DNA of 64,000 nucleotides from Ephydatia muelleri. Taxonomy: Eukaryota > Porifera > Demospongiae > Spongillida > Spongillidae. The position numbers and the translations under genes were made by a program. Positions 38,570 through 51,577 of this stretch are shown piece by piece. The notes beneath the pieces were generated by a model, which saw only the letters and a list, made by a program, of their open reading frames with translations, searched no databases and was not told where the DNA came from. The stretch spans positions 4,209,542-4,273,541 of the forward strand of contig JABACO010000006.1 in assembly GCA_013339895.1 (NCBI GenBank), given 5' to 3'. Position 1 is the first letter of the stretch, and each line of letters opens with the position of its first letter.

Positions 38570-41500
38570 GGGTAAATTAAGGGAAGTTGCTGATTCACAA
38601 CTTTCGCTCTGTATTGGATTAGCTTTGTCACAAATCTGCACGTTTTATTCTAATAGTGATGTACACGTACGTGGGCTTGTACCCAGCCGATGAAAGGGAT
38701 CACAGATGTCTAAAATGCCGGACTGTGTAAGGATATATTTATTGGTGTCAAAGGAATGTTTATTACTATTACATACTGAAATTGTATACAGTTGTATGTT
38801 TATTAAGATGCCATGAGATAGGTTTTGAGTTTCCATTTAACTGTGAAAGATGATATATCATTGGGAAGTCACTCAAACAAAGATTTATTTGGCAAGAGGG
38901 TCACACTGCCTACAGACATTCATGGATGCCTTCACCTTGCTTGTTTCTTCCTTTCTCCCTCCAAACTGTCTCTCTTACCCCTCACTCTGTCCCCTCTTCC
39001 CTCTCCTTTCCCTCTCTGTTCTCCGCCATCCTCCTCCTCTCTTCCTCCTCGGTCCCCGACCATTTTCCTCATTGTCCCTCCTCCCCATCCTATCCTCCTC
39101 CCTGCCCCGCCCTCTCTACAGTCCTCTTTGCTGCCAGTGTCTCAAGTAGCCATGGACTCACCCCGGCTTTCGAAGCAAGCAGGTCTGTTCCCTCCGAGTT
39201 GTGTATGTACATGTATGTGTGTCTGAGTGTGTGGGTGCGTATGTATGTGTGTGTGTCTGTGTCGGTGTGTGTTAGTCTACCAAATGTTTGTTACCATATT
39301 GTACTCTGTAGCCATCACGGTATTGACAACTGTCTTGAAAATATTTAGGGATACACCCTTTTTCCATTCCTTTTGCATGCAAATAAATAAAACAATGCAC
39401 TCACATAGGTGTGAGGTGAGTGCCTCAACGTGCTAATATTGCATGTGTTGACGTTATGTCTAGGTATCAGGAGCCATTCTGGGTGGAGATGACCCCCCCC
39501 CCCATGATGAATTGGGTCAACATGTGTGTAGCAGCTTTGATCCTTGTTGGCTTCATGAGTGATGAGTCACACCTTGGTGCTGTGTCCTTGCATCTAGTAC
39601 CATGGTAGTGTCCCATTATAAGTGTCACATGGTACACGTAGAATTCCATGGTAATTGTTGCCTACCCTATTGTATAAGCTGTTTTCTAGCTGAAAGCAGA
39701 TGTGGTTTGTTTGCTGTGTTGTCATACTGACATCTGGTGCATGAGTTGGCACCATTCTGCTGCATACATACATACATGTATGAGATGAGAATAACTGTAC
39801 ATACTGTAACTGCTTTTCAGCAAATTCATATTCATCTGACATACATGTAGCTCTATACGTATGTCTAGCTGTTTGTTAATAATTGGTTTTTATGCACTGA
39901 GTGGGTTATCAGTGGTAATGTACATGTGTATAGGCACAATGTTTATGACCCAGCAGTGTACCCAATGATTATATGCCAACAACCCCCAATGTTATGAAAT
40001 TCCCTCATACTCTCCAATGCCTGCCCACATGGTATTGGGACAGACTCCCAGGCACCAGGCACAGCTGCATTATGTCTGGACACTCCCCCTCCACTGTCTG
40101 GGGCTTGTAGTCTGTTTAAGTGTTTTGCCAACATGACCATACAACCAGTGTTTAAGAAGCAAAGCATAGCTTCTGGGAAGGGCATCTTGGTGCCAAGTGT
40201 ATCCATGCGTGTAAGGGCAAAGCTGTGTTGTCTTGTTCGATGTTCCAGTTGTCATTCTGTCTGGTACCCTGGTCACTTGCACATGCTGGTACCCATGCAG
40301 TGGTCACTCCCTCATGCTGGTACCCTGGTCACTTGCACATGCTGGTACCCTGGTCATTCCCATGCTGGTACCTGGTCACTCCCATGCTGGTACCCTGGTC
40401 ACTCCCACATGGGGCATTACATCAGTGTAGTATGCGTCAATAAAAAGTTAACGCAAAGTAATTTTCTATGTTCGTAACGTAATACCTTATCCCCGTAATA
40501 TTTTACGTTCGTAGAAAGTTGCGCAACGTAGATAGAAAACTATGTTGCGTTCGTACTACGGTCAACATGATAACATGTTCAGAACTAGTGTCACGGGTAC
40601 AGCTGCAGGCATAGAGAGGCCACAACTGTACTCCATAACACGAGGGTCACACTGTTGTCGAGGGTCTAGGGTGGGCAATTAATGGAGACATGCTCTGTGG
40701 CTTCTCTTTGGCTGCCAAGCATAAAACAATTCACGAAGAGCAGGGGTTGTTGATAATCAACATTTTTATTGTGTAGAAAGGTGTAGCTTAAGTTTCCACT
40801 TATTCGGGTTAAATGTATTTGATGTTTATTAACCTTCTTCATACAGTAATTATGTAATCAGTGCTGTGGAACAATTGTCTGTTTAACCCTTTCATTTCCA
40901 CCAAAATGCTTATCATAGGTATCATGACCTCTGATTTGAAACCCAACATGTAACTGTACTCGTGTGGATGAGGTTATTACATTGCAAAGTTGAGCTTATT
41001 AGCAAACTAATTAATTGCTCAAATGTTGCATATTCCTACAACCATTATGGTTATTGACATAAGAAATGTGAACTCATATGGAGACCAGTATATATGGAAA
41101 AATTTGGCAACCTGAGGTGCATATTGATATGGAATGACCCAGCCTGTGTACAAGTGCTTTGTGTTGTAGTGAATTGTCTACACTCCATACAATGCCCACC
41201 ACTACAACCCTCACCACCGTATCATGTGCTGCAGTGGAAGGTGTGAATTCTTAACTTGGTCATCTGGTTGCACACACCTTCCATATTCAGCACTGTCCTT
41301 GTTTGTTGGCTGCTTGTACACATGGGCGCAAGCAAATTGGGTTCCATTATGACCTGTGTTTGTACTCCATTTCGAAAAACCTGTACAAGCACCTGCGTCA
41401 CCAGTGCCTAGGGACAGTCCTTACCTGAACGAACACATGACTTACTATTTCCTTTACTCTGTAATGCATGAGGCCTTGTACAGCTATTGACTAGTTCATG

Positions 41501-42884
41501 AGGCCTTGTACAGCTGTAGTCTGTGCACATTGACTCATGTGCAGTACCAACGACCCAACACATTATTAGCCCATGCACTGTACATACGCGTGTGTGGGTG
41601 AACATGCTGTTTACATCCCATTGTACCGGTACATACATGTAGGTGCTTCGTAGATTTGACTTCCATCTCAGAATTTTGTGCATGCGATGTATTGTGCACA
41701 AGTTCACATAAACATGTTGTCATAATTGTACGACAAGAAGGCAAAGCCAAGAGAGAATATGCGTAGAAGGATGTGTTATAATGTGTAATGGAACTCTTGT
41801 AATCTGATACGTCAATTTTACATTTTACATAGCGACCTTGTTACAGTTGGTACTCTTAAGTGCCAGGGGGTGGGTACTCTAATGGTGGAGTACCCACCTT
41901 AAAGTTCATTGGTTGCTGCATATGTGTTACTATGGTCTAAGACTGTTAAACACTGAAACGATAGTGAGATACATGTGATTTAGAATCCCCTCCTTAGTAG
42001 CCCTCTTGCAACGCTTGGGGCACTCAAAGCTCCAGGACCCTCGGGGTATTCTATGTCGCGTAGGGCTTTCTGTTTCAGTGTCCAACTATTTTGCAGTGCC
42101 ACTCCCCTTACAAAAAACACTCTCCACCCATCAGGAGCAGGGCCACAGTGACTGCAATGACTCAGCTGTGCCAGTTTCATCCCATGTGTGGCTGTCTGCC
42201 AATGAACTACTTGGAGAATCTCTTCGTTCAAATCATTATACAATATGTGTGTATTGTATCTGTGTGTGCGATTTATTGTGTGTTGCATATGTGTACAGCA
42301 GTATTATGTGTGTATTACATGATAAATGCATGTGCCAATGTGCTATGTTATCTTGAGACATTTACATGTATGGAATTTGAATTTATGCAGCTATTAAAAT
42401 AACAATCACTCTGTATTGACAGCTTGATTATTGTTGATTGGTGGTAATTACCAACTATTTATCTCTGTATTGCAGTAAATTAACAGAACAGAACTACATC
42501 CTTTCAGTGGTGGCTGAATAATTTATCACTGGAAGGGGTACACCCCCATCCCGCATACACACATACACACTACTGCCTTCTCTTAAGTGGGGGTAGGTTC
42601 TACATTCATGCATGGTCATTTCCTTCTTCTTTGACATAGATTGTTGCATTGCCTTTGATTAATTACTTATACATTTTTCAAAAGGTGAGAAGTATTGATG
42701 ATTGCCATTACATATGCAGGATTGAATTGTGATCACTCATCGTAAACCACTGTTCTTTGTCACTTCTCTTTGAAAGCTGTCAAAACGATATCATTTCGTA
42801 GACCATAACGTTTTGGACACAGGCTACTCGTTTACATTTTGGCTTTGATGTGTGTGCACTTCAAAGAGTCATGGCATGTATAGA
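38570..42884. other. No supported gene
   Basis: A CT-rich tract (38940-39125) gives false frames, and a minisatellite occupies 40258-40412. No Ig or FN3 exon was found here. Confidence 0.5.
40258..40412. repeat. Minisatellite of about 22-27 bases
   Basis: Repeated ctggtaccctggtcact units with cttgcacatg or cccatg variants, about six copies. Confidence 0.8.
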
Positions 42885-43367
42885 TGTGAAGAACATAAGG
42901 TGAGGAATGGGTGAGAAGAACATAAGGTGAGGTATGGGTGTGAAGAACATAAGGTGAGGTATGGGTGTGCAGAACATAAGGTGAGGTATGGGTGTGAAGA
43001 ACATAAGGTGAGATATGGGTGTGAAGAACATAAGGTGAGGTATGGGTGTGAAGAACATAAGGTGAGGTATGGGTGCATGTGAAGAACATAAGGTGAGGTA
43101 TGGGTGTGCAGAACATAAGGTGAGGTATGGGTGTGAAGAGCATAAGGTGAGGTATGGGTGTGCAGAACATAAGGTGAGGTATGGGTGTGCAGAACATAAG
43201 GTGAGGTATGGGTATGAAGAACATAAGGTGAGGTATGGGTGTGCAGAACATAATGTGAGATATGGGTGTGAAGAACATAAGATGAGGTATGGGTGTAAAG
43301 AACATAAGGTGAGGTATGGGTGTAAAGAACATTAGGTGAGGTATAGGTGTGCAGAACATAAGGTGAG
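42885..43367. repeat. 27-base minisatellite
   Basis: About 17-18 head-to-tail copies of a unit containing aacataaggtgaggtatggg. Being 27 bases long it stays open in several frames and gives spurious reading frames (MFFTPIPHL repeats). Confidence 0.9.
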
Positions 43368-43369
43368 GT

Positions 43370-44938
43370 ACATGTATGGGTGAAAAGCAAGCCTGAGGGA
43401 AACATGTGAGTTTGGAGAGTTGTCAGGTTACCCGTGTTGCTACTTGCCCTCAAGTTTGATCCTGTGGTTTTAGCATGTCACTGGTGGGAATGTCTGTCTC
43501 AATCATCACTCTGTCTCTGCCCAAAAGGATGAAAAGTCGTTTCTCATTGTTCCCATCTTCCCTCTTCTTTGCCTAATGGAGATGAGAGAGGTTAACTTTG
43601 AGAAGGGGAGAAGTGTAGTGGGGTTATATTTGCCGTCGTTCCGAAAGTAGGCCTCACCGCTAACGTATACATAACTTTGCTTTATAAAAGCATCACAGTG
43701 GTGATTATCCGAACTATGCATAAGATGCATGTGAGTGATTTCATACTACGCCAAACTGTTAGAGACGCGTTATAGCTTTAGGGACTCTGCTCCACCCACA
43801 TAACCGTTCTCCCCACCCGCCCACCCCCTCTGGCCCCACCCCTTGGCCGGGCCGGACCACTACATACGTACACGTACGTGTGCACTGACTGACGACAGCT
43901 TAATCACAGTAAGCGGCTATTAGGGGAATTTTTAGGGCGGGGCCAAAGGGTTAGGCCGACCTTAGCGTGGCGCCTACAAAGTCACCCGAGTCCGAATCCG
44001 TCGAAACTCTACCCGTCTCGCTTCTCAGTAAAACTCGAAGCTTCGAGCACCACATTAAACATACAAAAACCTTGAGCCCATATTCCCTATTCATAGATAT
44101 GTTTTCAAATCTGACCATGATATCATGCGTGAGTTTCCGCAGCATACACTATAGAATACAAGTCTGCATGAGCTTCCCATGCAGCTCTTTTGCTCATCTG
44201 CAGCGATATTGAGTGTGTCTAAAACACTGCAACACAGCGTTGAAGAAATTAAGAAAGCATACATGTTACATTACTTTGCACTTAATTGGTGTTTTAATCA
44301 GCTCCAGTGTATATCGTATATGTAGCACTTGGCACTGATTAATTGTGTCGTGTGTGTTGTGTGCGCCTTACAATTAGTAAGAGGTATTAAGACTTATACG
44401 GTATAGGTCACAGAGATTGTAAACTCAGTTATTGCTACATCTTGATCATAGAGGGCCATCTTATCAACAACAAAGTAAAGCTTCCAACGTTGTTGTCATG
44501 TGTCCCACAGAAGACCACGTAACGGAAGTTTTCATGTTCAGGAGTCCGTTACCAAAGGAACTTACAGGGACGCTAAAAATACTTTTGCGGGCTCGTGTGC
44601 AGTTTTTGTGATTTGGGTAGAAAGTTGTCTACTGGACGATGTACATACCTTTGGACCAATTCTGTCATTGAATTCAGTAAATAAGAACCATACTTGTACA
44701 TTCGCATTTGGTATCGACTTTTACTCGTGTGATCTATTACCACTGCAGTATACCACTTTCATTTGTTTAGTAGTAACGCATAGTGTAGTGTTTTTTACAT
44801 GGCGCAGAATCATATTAAGTGTGTGTATGTAAGGTTTTGCGTATATGCATGCCGTATGTGCATATTGCCACGAATGTACGTACTTGTGCACGTGCAGTAT
44901 TGAAATGATATTTGTAGTTTCAATACTTCCTACTCAGA
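43370..44938. other. No supported gene
   Basis: Frames at 43967-44212 and 44500-44832 lack recognisable motifs. Confidence 0.45.
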
Positions 44939-45244
44939 TGAATCCGCATTTTCTGTGATATTTATCCCATCATATCACGCCTGGCTGCATTTGCTTCGTC
45001 TTGATACTACCAATTAATGTCCGTTCTGATGGCAGTACTCATATGGAAGGAACCACCAGACACAAAGTGCACTGCAGGTACATGTATCACCGCATGTTAT
45101 CGGCATGAACAAAAGAATGAGGAGAACAGTTCATCACGAGGAGAATATCAATCCCCTGCCTATTGCGGAGGCTTTGGAGATGAGAGGTCACATATGGTAT
45201 ATGAACACCATTGCAAAATACATGTACTAGCAACAACTTTATAG
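44939..45244 (+). pseudogene. 3' remnant of a receptor: degraded membrane exon and tyrosine-rich tail
   Basis: After an acceptor at 44938 the sequence resembles the membrane exon at 58064-58171 but is frame-broken (PGCICFVLILP survives). A tail exon 45078-45244 opens in phase 1 and runs to a TAG: HEQKNEENSSSRGEYQS, then PAYCGGFGDERSHMVYEHHC. Similar tail coding lies at about 57950-58010 on the minus strand. I find no matching Ig or FN3 exons upstream in 36.6-44.9 kb, so this is probably a duplicated 3' end, not a whole gene. Confidence 0.5.
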
Positions 45245-47030
45245 CCAAATAAACCAGTGGCTCGAATATCCTCCACACAAGCCTATCTGCATCGCCCAGG
45301 ATTCATGCAGCATGGACTATAAATCAGCTAATCCCTAGTTACTTAAATCAGGCTTATGTGAGTATTTTTTACTTAACTGTATTTATGGATAATGCACACT
45401 AATCGCCGTGTTCTCGGGGAACCAGGATCTCAAAAGAAATTAATTATAGGAATACGCGGATGGCAATATCACGTCCAATACATAAGAAGAACAAAATGGG
45501 TAATCGCCAAGACGACTATACTTTGCATGAATATTTCAAATTGGTATTCCAAGTTACAGTATTTAGCATTGCTAGTGCTTTAAATCGGTATGTGATATTG
45601 TCCATATTTTTAACAAAAAGAAAGAAAAGAAAAAGAAAAAAAGATGCGGTTCAATAGTACCAGTTAAAAAAATTGGCACGGTTTTGATTTCAAAGGATGT
45701 AGTGGGTGTAAGGGTTATATAAATTATCTCTAACATTTAATAATTTAACTTTCCGACCTATACAATACAGGCTATTTGATATCTTACAAATAACGGATTT
45801 AGTAGATTATAGAATGTTCAAATCACAAAAGTATAGAACTTTAATTAATATGGAGCACACCCATATATGTACATGTCAATACAAACACACATAGTTACAA
45901 GTTCAAATGTAACTCAAGATCACTTATAATATAATTAACAACAGATAGTATCGATGAAGCTAATATTGCTTGCCCTTGCAGAAATGTGATTTGTTTTGAA
46001 TAGTGATGCCCATGCTTTTAGTGGAAAGGTAGAGGAATTGCACACAAATCTATTTGTTATGAATGGTACTTGAAGAATGTTGTCTTCAAGTATCTCTCTT
46101 ATATCATTCCACTAATACAGTGAAGTTTTTCGATGTCTTCATTGAATGGAGCTCTGCTATTGTTGTATGTTTTGTATTCGTGCATATTTCTGTTATTTGG
46201 TACTCTCCGGTATCACTCCATGGGAGAAAAAAAAAAATCGGCTATTAAATACAAGCATAAAGATGCACACAAGGCAAAATTAACTGATGATGTTAATATT
46301 TGGGATTCCAGTATTAGTGGCATCAAAATGCAATGTACTGAATATGTAATCTCTGAAATACTGTAACACCTGCATGTGTAGATGTATATGTTCGCTGCGT
46401 CAGTATAGACTTTCATCCCAACAGTTACGCTAAGCAGGAACAATCAGACATAATTTCCGGAGCACTCCTGTACTATGCATGTATGTATTCATGACCTATG
46501 TTGCAATCGTGCGCAAAGGAGCCCGGGGAAAGTAATAAATGATTTAGCAATGCACTAATATATAGACCATTTCCATGTGTCACATTACTACTCCGTAAAA
46601 TCTGCCACGATCCGCCATGTTGGTGCACAGGTTTACGGGAAGTAAATCACGTGATAAAAAAAAAAAAGCACAGGTATTCGTGGATTCAAGCGACACATGC
46701 GATCTATGCAAGTATTTCCGTGCACTCCCCATGCATTTGAACCCCTCGCAAGATACTTTGATTGCAGATGTAGGAAGCAATGAGCAATTACAATAGATCA
46801 ACACATAACTGCATTACAGCAACCCCTGGTCTCGTATCCAGACCAAGCGCCGCAGCTGCGAATAAATAATTGCATGTACATCGCGGCTAGGCCAGCATCA
46901 ATCTGCAGGTCACGAGACTACCCGCAAGAGGGTCACAAAAAGAGCTTAAGGATCCCATCGTCTATTGAAATGCTCCGGCCGACAATCGTTTGAGTAGAAG
47001 CAAGTGGCGAGTACGTCAACTATTGATAAT
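45245..47030. other. No gene seen
   Basis: AT-rich spacer between the receptor remnant and the 3' side of the lipase gene. Confidence 0.5.
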
Positions 47031-47210
47031 TAAGGTTTTGAGCTTATGTGTAATTTTCAGTAAGTATTACCTCTTATTGAACAAGTAACTATACTGAAAC
47101 ATTCTCTACGAGAATGTTAGAGGGTACGTGTATACAGGAGTTGAAGGCAATAGTGTGTTCAATAAGAGGTGTATACTTACTGAAAATTAAAAGGTAAGAT
47201 CAAAACCTTA
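47031..47210. mobile_element. 180-base inverted-repeat element downstream of the lipase
   Basis: Ends taaggttttga and tcaaaacctta, with inner arms attttcagtaagtattacct / gaggtgtatacttactgaaa. Fold-back, non-coding. Confidence 0.6.
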
Positions 47211-47392
47211 TCGATATTTCACCCTAGTGGCGAGCAGGTAGGTCACAAAATGAGCAAGAGTCCCCCTCACGTTCACACGCCTCCATGCGCATGCGTGTTC
47301 GCGTATATGGTGCTGGCCACATTGTTAAAAGCGTCACGCACTAGTATCATTTTCTATATACATTTCGTGATGCAGCACATAAAATGCGCATT

Positions 47393-50080
47393 TCACACCA
47401 AACTGGTTACTACAGCTTCAACTGCTCTCAGCACAGCGCTATTCTGCACTATGGCACCATGTTCCGCTCCAGGAAACGATTTGCTCACGAAATTCCCTTG
47501 ATCATTTTTCCATTTAAGGCACACCTCGGCGCTCTTTACATTGACCGTTCCGTCCCCATTTCCGTACACTATGCGGGTGGGCTGCGAGTCAGGAAACCCT
47601 TGGTCGTAGACAAAGCTCTCCGCGGTTTGGACGTCGGTTCCGTAGAAGCAGTATACGGGAACGTCCGGCGCGGTGAACCCCGCGTTAATGGTGCTGGTTC
47701 TGGTGTACATTTTGAACCCTTGGGTGTATCCCATATCCTTGAACAGCGCTTCATAGTCGTTTGCGGTGTAGCTGCGTTTGGGAGTAGTGACGAGCACGGC
47801 ATTCCCCCACACGGAGGGCTTAGGGAAAAGCCACCATATGCTTTCGAGCGAACGTAGGGTGTTTCGGAGTCGGAGCACGAGATCAGAAGGGAAGTTGCAT
47901 ACCTGTTGAACCCCGGGAGTCAGCTCGGATGGCTTCATGCCTGACATCTGGGACAGCAGGATCTTGTTTCCGCCCGACCACGCCCCGGCGATCGGGACGA
48001 AAGCGTAGATGTAAGTGTTCTTCCACTGTTGTGTGACGACGTTGTTGAGGAAGAAGAGAGTCACGGGACCGCCCATACTGTGGGTCACCAGCGTGACCTT
48101 CCTCCCGCCATTGGATGAGTACATCTCCTCGATGAGAGACTTCACTTTGGCGTAGTAACCACGCACGTACAGTTGGTCTGCATTTTTACAATAGGAAAGC
48201 AATCGGGAAGCATATATCATTTGGAATATCATGCACAAGTGGTAATTACATGTATCAATCTTCATGCAGGTAGAACATAATTATCCGGCATTCTGTGATA
48301 AATTATTAACGGTCTGCATTATAGGAGTCATGTCTTTACACAACTTATAAACGCCTTATTTTCTATTTAAAAGGCTTCATCCACATCTTGCACACATAAC
48401 GGTAATCTTCGCGAAGGAGGAAAACGGAAAACATGCATATGCATACACACTGTACCTAGCAACATCAGTACCTGTGCCCAGAAAATGCACTCAGTAAAAA
48501 TCTTATGAACTAGCTGCCAAATTAGACGTCGGACATACTCCTGTTACGCGCGATCGATGGATTTGCGCGATCCATTGATTGCGCTGCGCCATCGATGGAT
48601 CCATTGATTGCGCACCTATCGGTCGATAGCGCAATCATCGATCGATCGCGCAACTATAGAAATTGCGCGATCGACCGATAGGTGCTCAATCAATGGATCC
48701 ATCGATGGCGCAGCGCAATCGATGGATCGCGCAAATCCATCGATCGCTTGTAACACTCCTACACACATGGCATTCATTAATTGACACAAACCTGCTGCGA
48801 GCCTCCAATCGTAAGGGGCGGCCCGAATGCTCTTGCCACGTTGGTATCCGCGATTGTCGACAAAGTAATCAACAAAGGTGTGGAAATAGTTTCCTACAGG
48901 CAGTTGCCAAGTGCAGGACATCTCCTCTGGACTTGTGATAAGGTACTCCACCTTGCATGTGTCACCAAAGCCGGATGCCTTAATCTCGACTCCGGACTTG
49001 TTGCTGTACGTATTCGCTGCCTCGTTATACTCCAAGCTGCATGCATGCATGGGGAAACAATTATAATACGTAATGCAGTTGCTCATGTGTATTGTGGGCA
49101 CGAGTTTTATATTTATGCACTTCAATGAGTAATTGGAGTAAGCAGTGGGCACTGTTAGCAATCAGCCAATGGATGAGGCAAGAAGAAATGAACTGAAGAC
49201 GGCTTTGCATGGTCATGCACTTAGATAGGATCACGCATTCAAGCATTGGCAAATGCAGCTATCCGCATACTAATGCTTTTGAATTACAAGCTGAAGTTTT
49301 GTCTACATGCAAGCATAGACCTGTCGAGAGGCACACTTAAAAGAATTGTCATATTACACTGTCTGCACATTATCGAAACGTAATCGTAGATCTGCAGGTT
49401 GGTTCAAATTACGTAACATCATCAAAAAACGTTCATGTGCACATTTAACTAATGACGTATACGTCAGGTTCGACCGGTGATGCATGGCAATTGTAATGCT
49501 TAAGGAGTACAATTCGCCCCGCTGATTTAATGCGTGCACGACACACTATTGATCAAGTCTACACACTACAATATACGGACTGGGTAGTTCCCGCGACACG
49601 ATGTGTGATGTGCATGTGGAGTGAATTTGAACGAATAGGATCAGAGAACCATGCATATTTAACTCGAGCAAAGCCAATTATTACGGTACACAGGTTGTGC
49701 AAAATAAGCGTTGCGCGTTGCAGGAAAACGTAGTTAGCAAACAACTTACACTATATGACCAGGAAACAACTGATCAATATGTGGTTGACTACAAAGTGTT
49801 AACCGACTGCTTAGATAAATAGAGTGGCTTTAGTATAGCATCTGCGGAGCAATTGCACTGTTGCCCGTGAAAGAGTTAAGAATGTGGAGTGGCTGGTCGC
49901 ATTTATTTATTTACTATTGCAGTGAGCATACTAATAACCTACGATAACTTGTCCAGTGCACTTGCAGTGGAGAAGCAAAGATCAGTGCCAATCCACAAGC
50001 CTTTCCACAAACAATTGGACCCAGAGCATGGGTTGGGACGTGAGAAAAGTTGCGATCCCATAAGACCAGGAACTGTGGAG

Positions 50081-50163
<83 letters not shown>

Positions 50164-51242
50164 TGTGTGTGCGAGAGAGAGAGAGAGTGAGAAAGAGAGG
50201 GAGGAGAGAGAGGGAGAGAGAGAGAGAGAGAAATGNNNNNNNNNNNNNNNNNNNNNNNNNNNNNNNNNNNNNNNNNNNNNNNNNNNNNNNNNNNNNNNNN
50301 NNNNNNNNNNNNNNNNNNNNNNNNNNNNNNNNNNNNNNNNNNNNNNNNNNNNNNNNNNNNNNNNNNNNNNNNNNNNNNNNNNNNNNNNNNNNNNNNNNNN
50401 NNNNNNNNNNNNNNNNNNNNNNNNNNNNNNNNNNNNNNNNNNNNNNNNNNNNNNNNNNNNNNNNNNNNNNNNNNNNNNNNNNNNNNNNNNNNNNNNNNNN
50501 NNNNNNNNNNNNNNNNNNNNNNNNNNNNNNNNNNNNNNNNNNNNNNNNNNNNNNNNNNNNNNNNNNNNNNNNNNNNNNNNNNNNNNNNNNNNNNNNNNNN
50601 NNNNNNNNNNNNNNNNNNNNNNNNNNNNNNNNNNNNNNNNNNNNNNNNNNNNNNNNNNNNNNNNNNNNNNNNNNNNNNNNNNNNNNNNNNNNNNNNNNNN
50701 NNNNNNNNNNNNNNNNNNNNNNNNNNNNNNNNNNNNNNNNNNNNNNNNNNNNNNNNNNNNNNNNNNNNNNNNNNNNNNNNNNNNNNNNNNNNNNNNNNNN
50801 NNNNNNNNNNNNNNNNNNNNNNNNNNNNNNNNNNNNNNNNNNNNNNNNNNNNNNNNNNNNNNNNNNNNNNNNNNNNNNNNNNNNNNNNNNNNNNNNNNNN
50901 NNNNNNNNNNNNNNNNNNNNNNNNNNNNNNNNNNNNNNNNNNNNNNNNNNNNNNNNNNNNNNNNNNNNNNNNNNNNNNNNNNNNNNNNNNNNNNNNNNNN
51001 NNNNNNNNNNNNNNNNNNNNNNNNNNNNNNNNNNNNNNNNNNNNNNNNNNNNNNNNNNNNNNNNNNNNNNNNNNNNNNNNNNNNNNNNNNNNNNNNNNNN
51101 NNNNNNNNNNNNNNNNNNNNNNNNNNNNNNNNNNNNNNNNNNNNNNNNNNNNNNNNNNNNNNNNNNNNNNNNNNNNNNNNNNNNNNNNNNNNNNNNNNNN
51201 NNNNNNNNNNNNNNNNNNNNNNNNNNNNNNNNNNNAGAGAGA

Positions 51243-51301
<59 letters not shown>

Positions 51302-51479
51302 AAGAGCGCTAAATTGATATTGCAAATTCAACAGGTATACATGCATAGAGTGTATAGGGTAGTGAAATTTCCGCCATTGTATGTATGAAGTCATGCACCA
51401 TACCTATCAGAATCGGCGAGAGCGCTTCAACACTAGTACCGAGTACGATTGCAGCGATGAAGAACGCGAGGACAGCCAT
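47393..51479 (-). CDS. LCAT/PLA2G15-family lipase (lysosomal phospholipase A2-like), 4 exons
   Basis: Exons (minus order): 51479-51404, 50072-49949, 49036-48792 and 48177-47393. Junctions are phase 1, 2 and 1, and total 409 residues, close to vertebrate PLA2G15. Exon 1 is a signal peptide (MAVLAFFIAAIVLGTSVEA). Exons 1 and 2 join as SPILIVPGLMGSQLFS, the N-terminal VPG loop of this family. Exon 3 carries YFHTFVDYF and RAAPYDWR. Exon 4 carries the nucleophile elbow VTHSMGGP (Ser about 182), the acid GNGDGTVN (Asp about 357) and the His in GAEHG (about 388), in the order of the family triad. The enzyme should hydrolyse or transacylate glycerophospholipids in the lysosome or outside the cell (family knowledge). 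The 1,000-N gap and (TG)n/(GA)n repeats are in intron 1, so the coding sequence appears complete. A deleted copy of exon 4 lies at 57.2 kb. Confidence 0.9.
48550..48747. repeat. 84-base inverted repeat in lipase intron 3
   Basis: Arms 48550-48633 and 48664-48747 are complementary with about 3 mismatches by hand comparison, around a 31-base loop. Unusually rich in gcgatc and ccatcgat units. Confidence 0.85.
49745..49877. mobile_element. Partial copy of the TTAA miniature element
   Basis: Aligns with the right half of the 29.4 kb element (gttgactacaaa, agataaatagagtggctt, tgcggag) and ends gtgaaagagttaa. It adjoins exon 2 of the lipase gene on its 3' (intron 2) side. Confidence 0.6.
50083..50235. 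repeat. (TG)n then (GA)n at the gap edge
   Basis: Lies in lipase intron 1, immediately beside exon 2 and before the N run. Confidence 0.9.
50236..51235. other. Assembly gap, 1,000 N
   Basis: Exactly 1,000 N between (GA)n stretches; a placeholder length, so true size is unknown. The lipase coding exons on each side join in phase without it. Confidence 0.98.
51236..51301. repeat. (GA)n on the far side of the gap
   Basis: Near-pure ag repeat; with the stretch before the gap it suggests a long microsatellite collapsed at the gap. Confidence 0.9.
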
Positions 51480-51569
51480 TGCATTGAGATGTAATGAATG
51501 CTCAGAGACGGAAAATATTTAAACTCATGCTAAAAATACAGCAAAGAAAATATGCCGTACCCCCGAGCG

Positions 51570-51577
51570 TATTTATA
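51570..51577 (-). promoter_or_regulatory. TATA box of the lipase gene
   Basis: TATAAATA on the minus strand, about 91 bases upstream of the ATG at 51479; the match and spacing suit a core promoter with a short 5' UTR. Confidence 0.5.

Noticed and set aside
42885..43367. Regular repeat that could suggest a CRISPR array
   Set aside because: Units are directly adjacent with no spacers, in animal DNA.
42832..43453. Long minus-strand frames with repeated MFFTPIPHL-type units
   Set aside because: Product of the 27-base minisatellite; similar frames exist on both strands.
47384..47857. 157-codon plus-strand frame
   Set aside because: Shadow of lipase exon 4 on the opposite strand.
49889..51394. 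Very long frames of about 360-500 codons on both strands
   Set aside because: They are mostly translated N bases and (TG)n/(GA)n repeats. The only real coding here is the minus-strand lipase exon 50072-49949 and signal exon 51479-51404.
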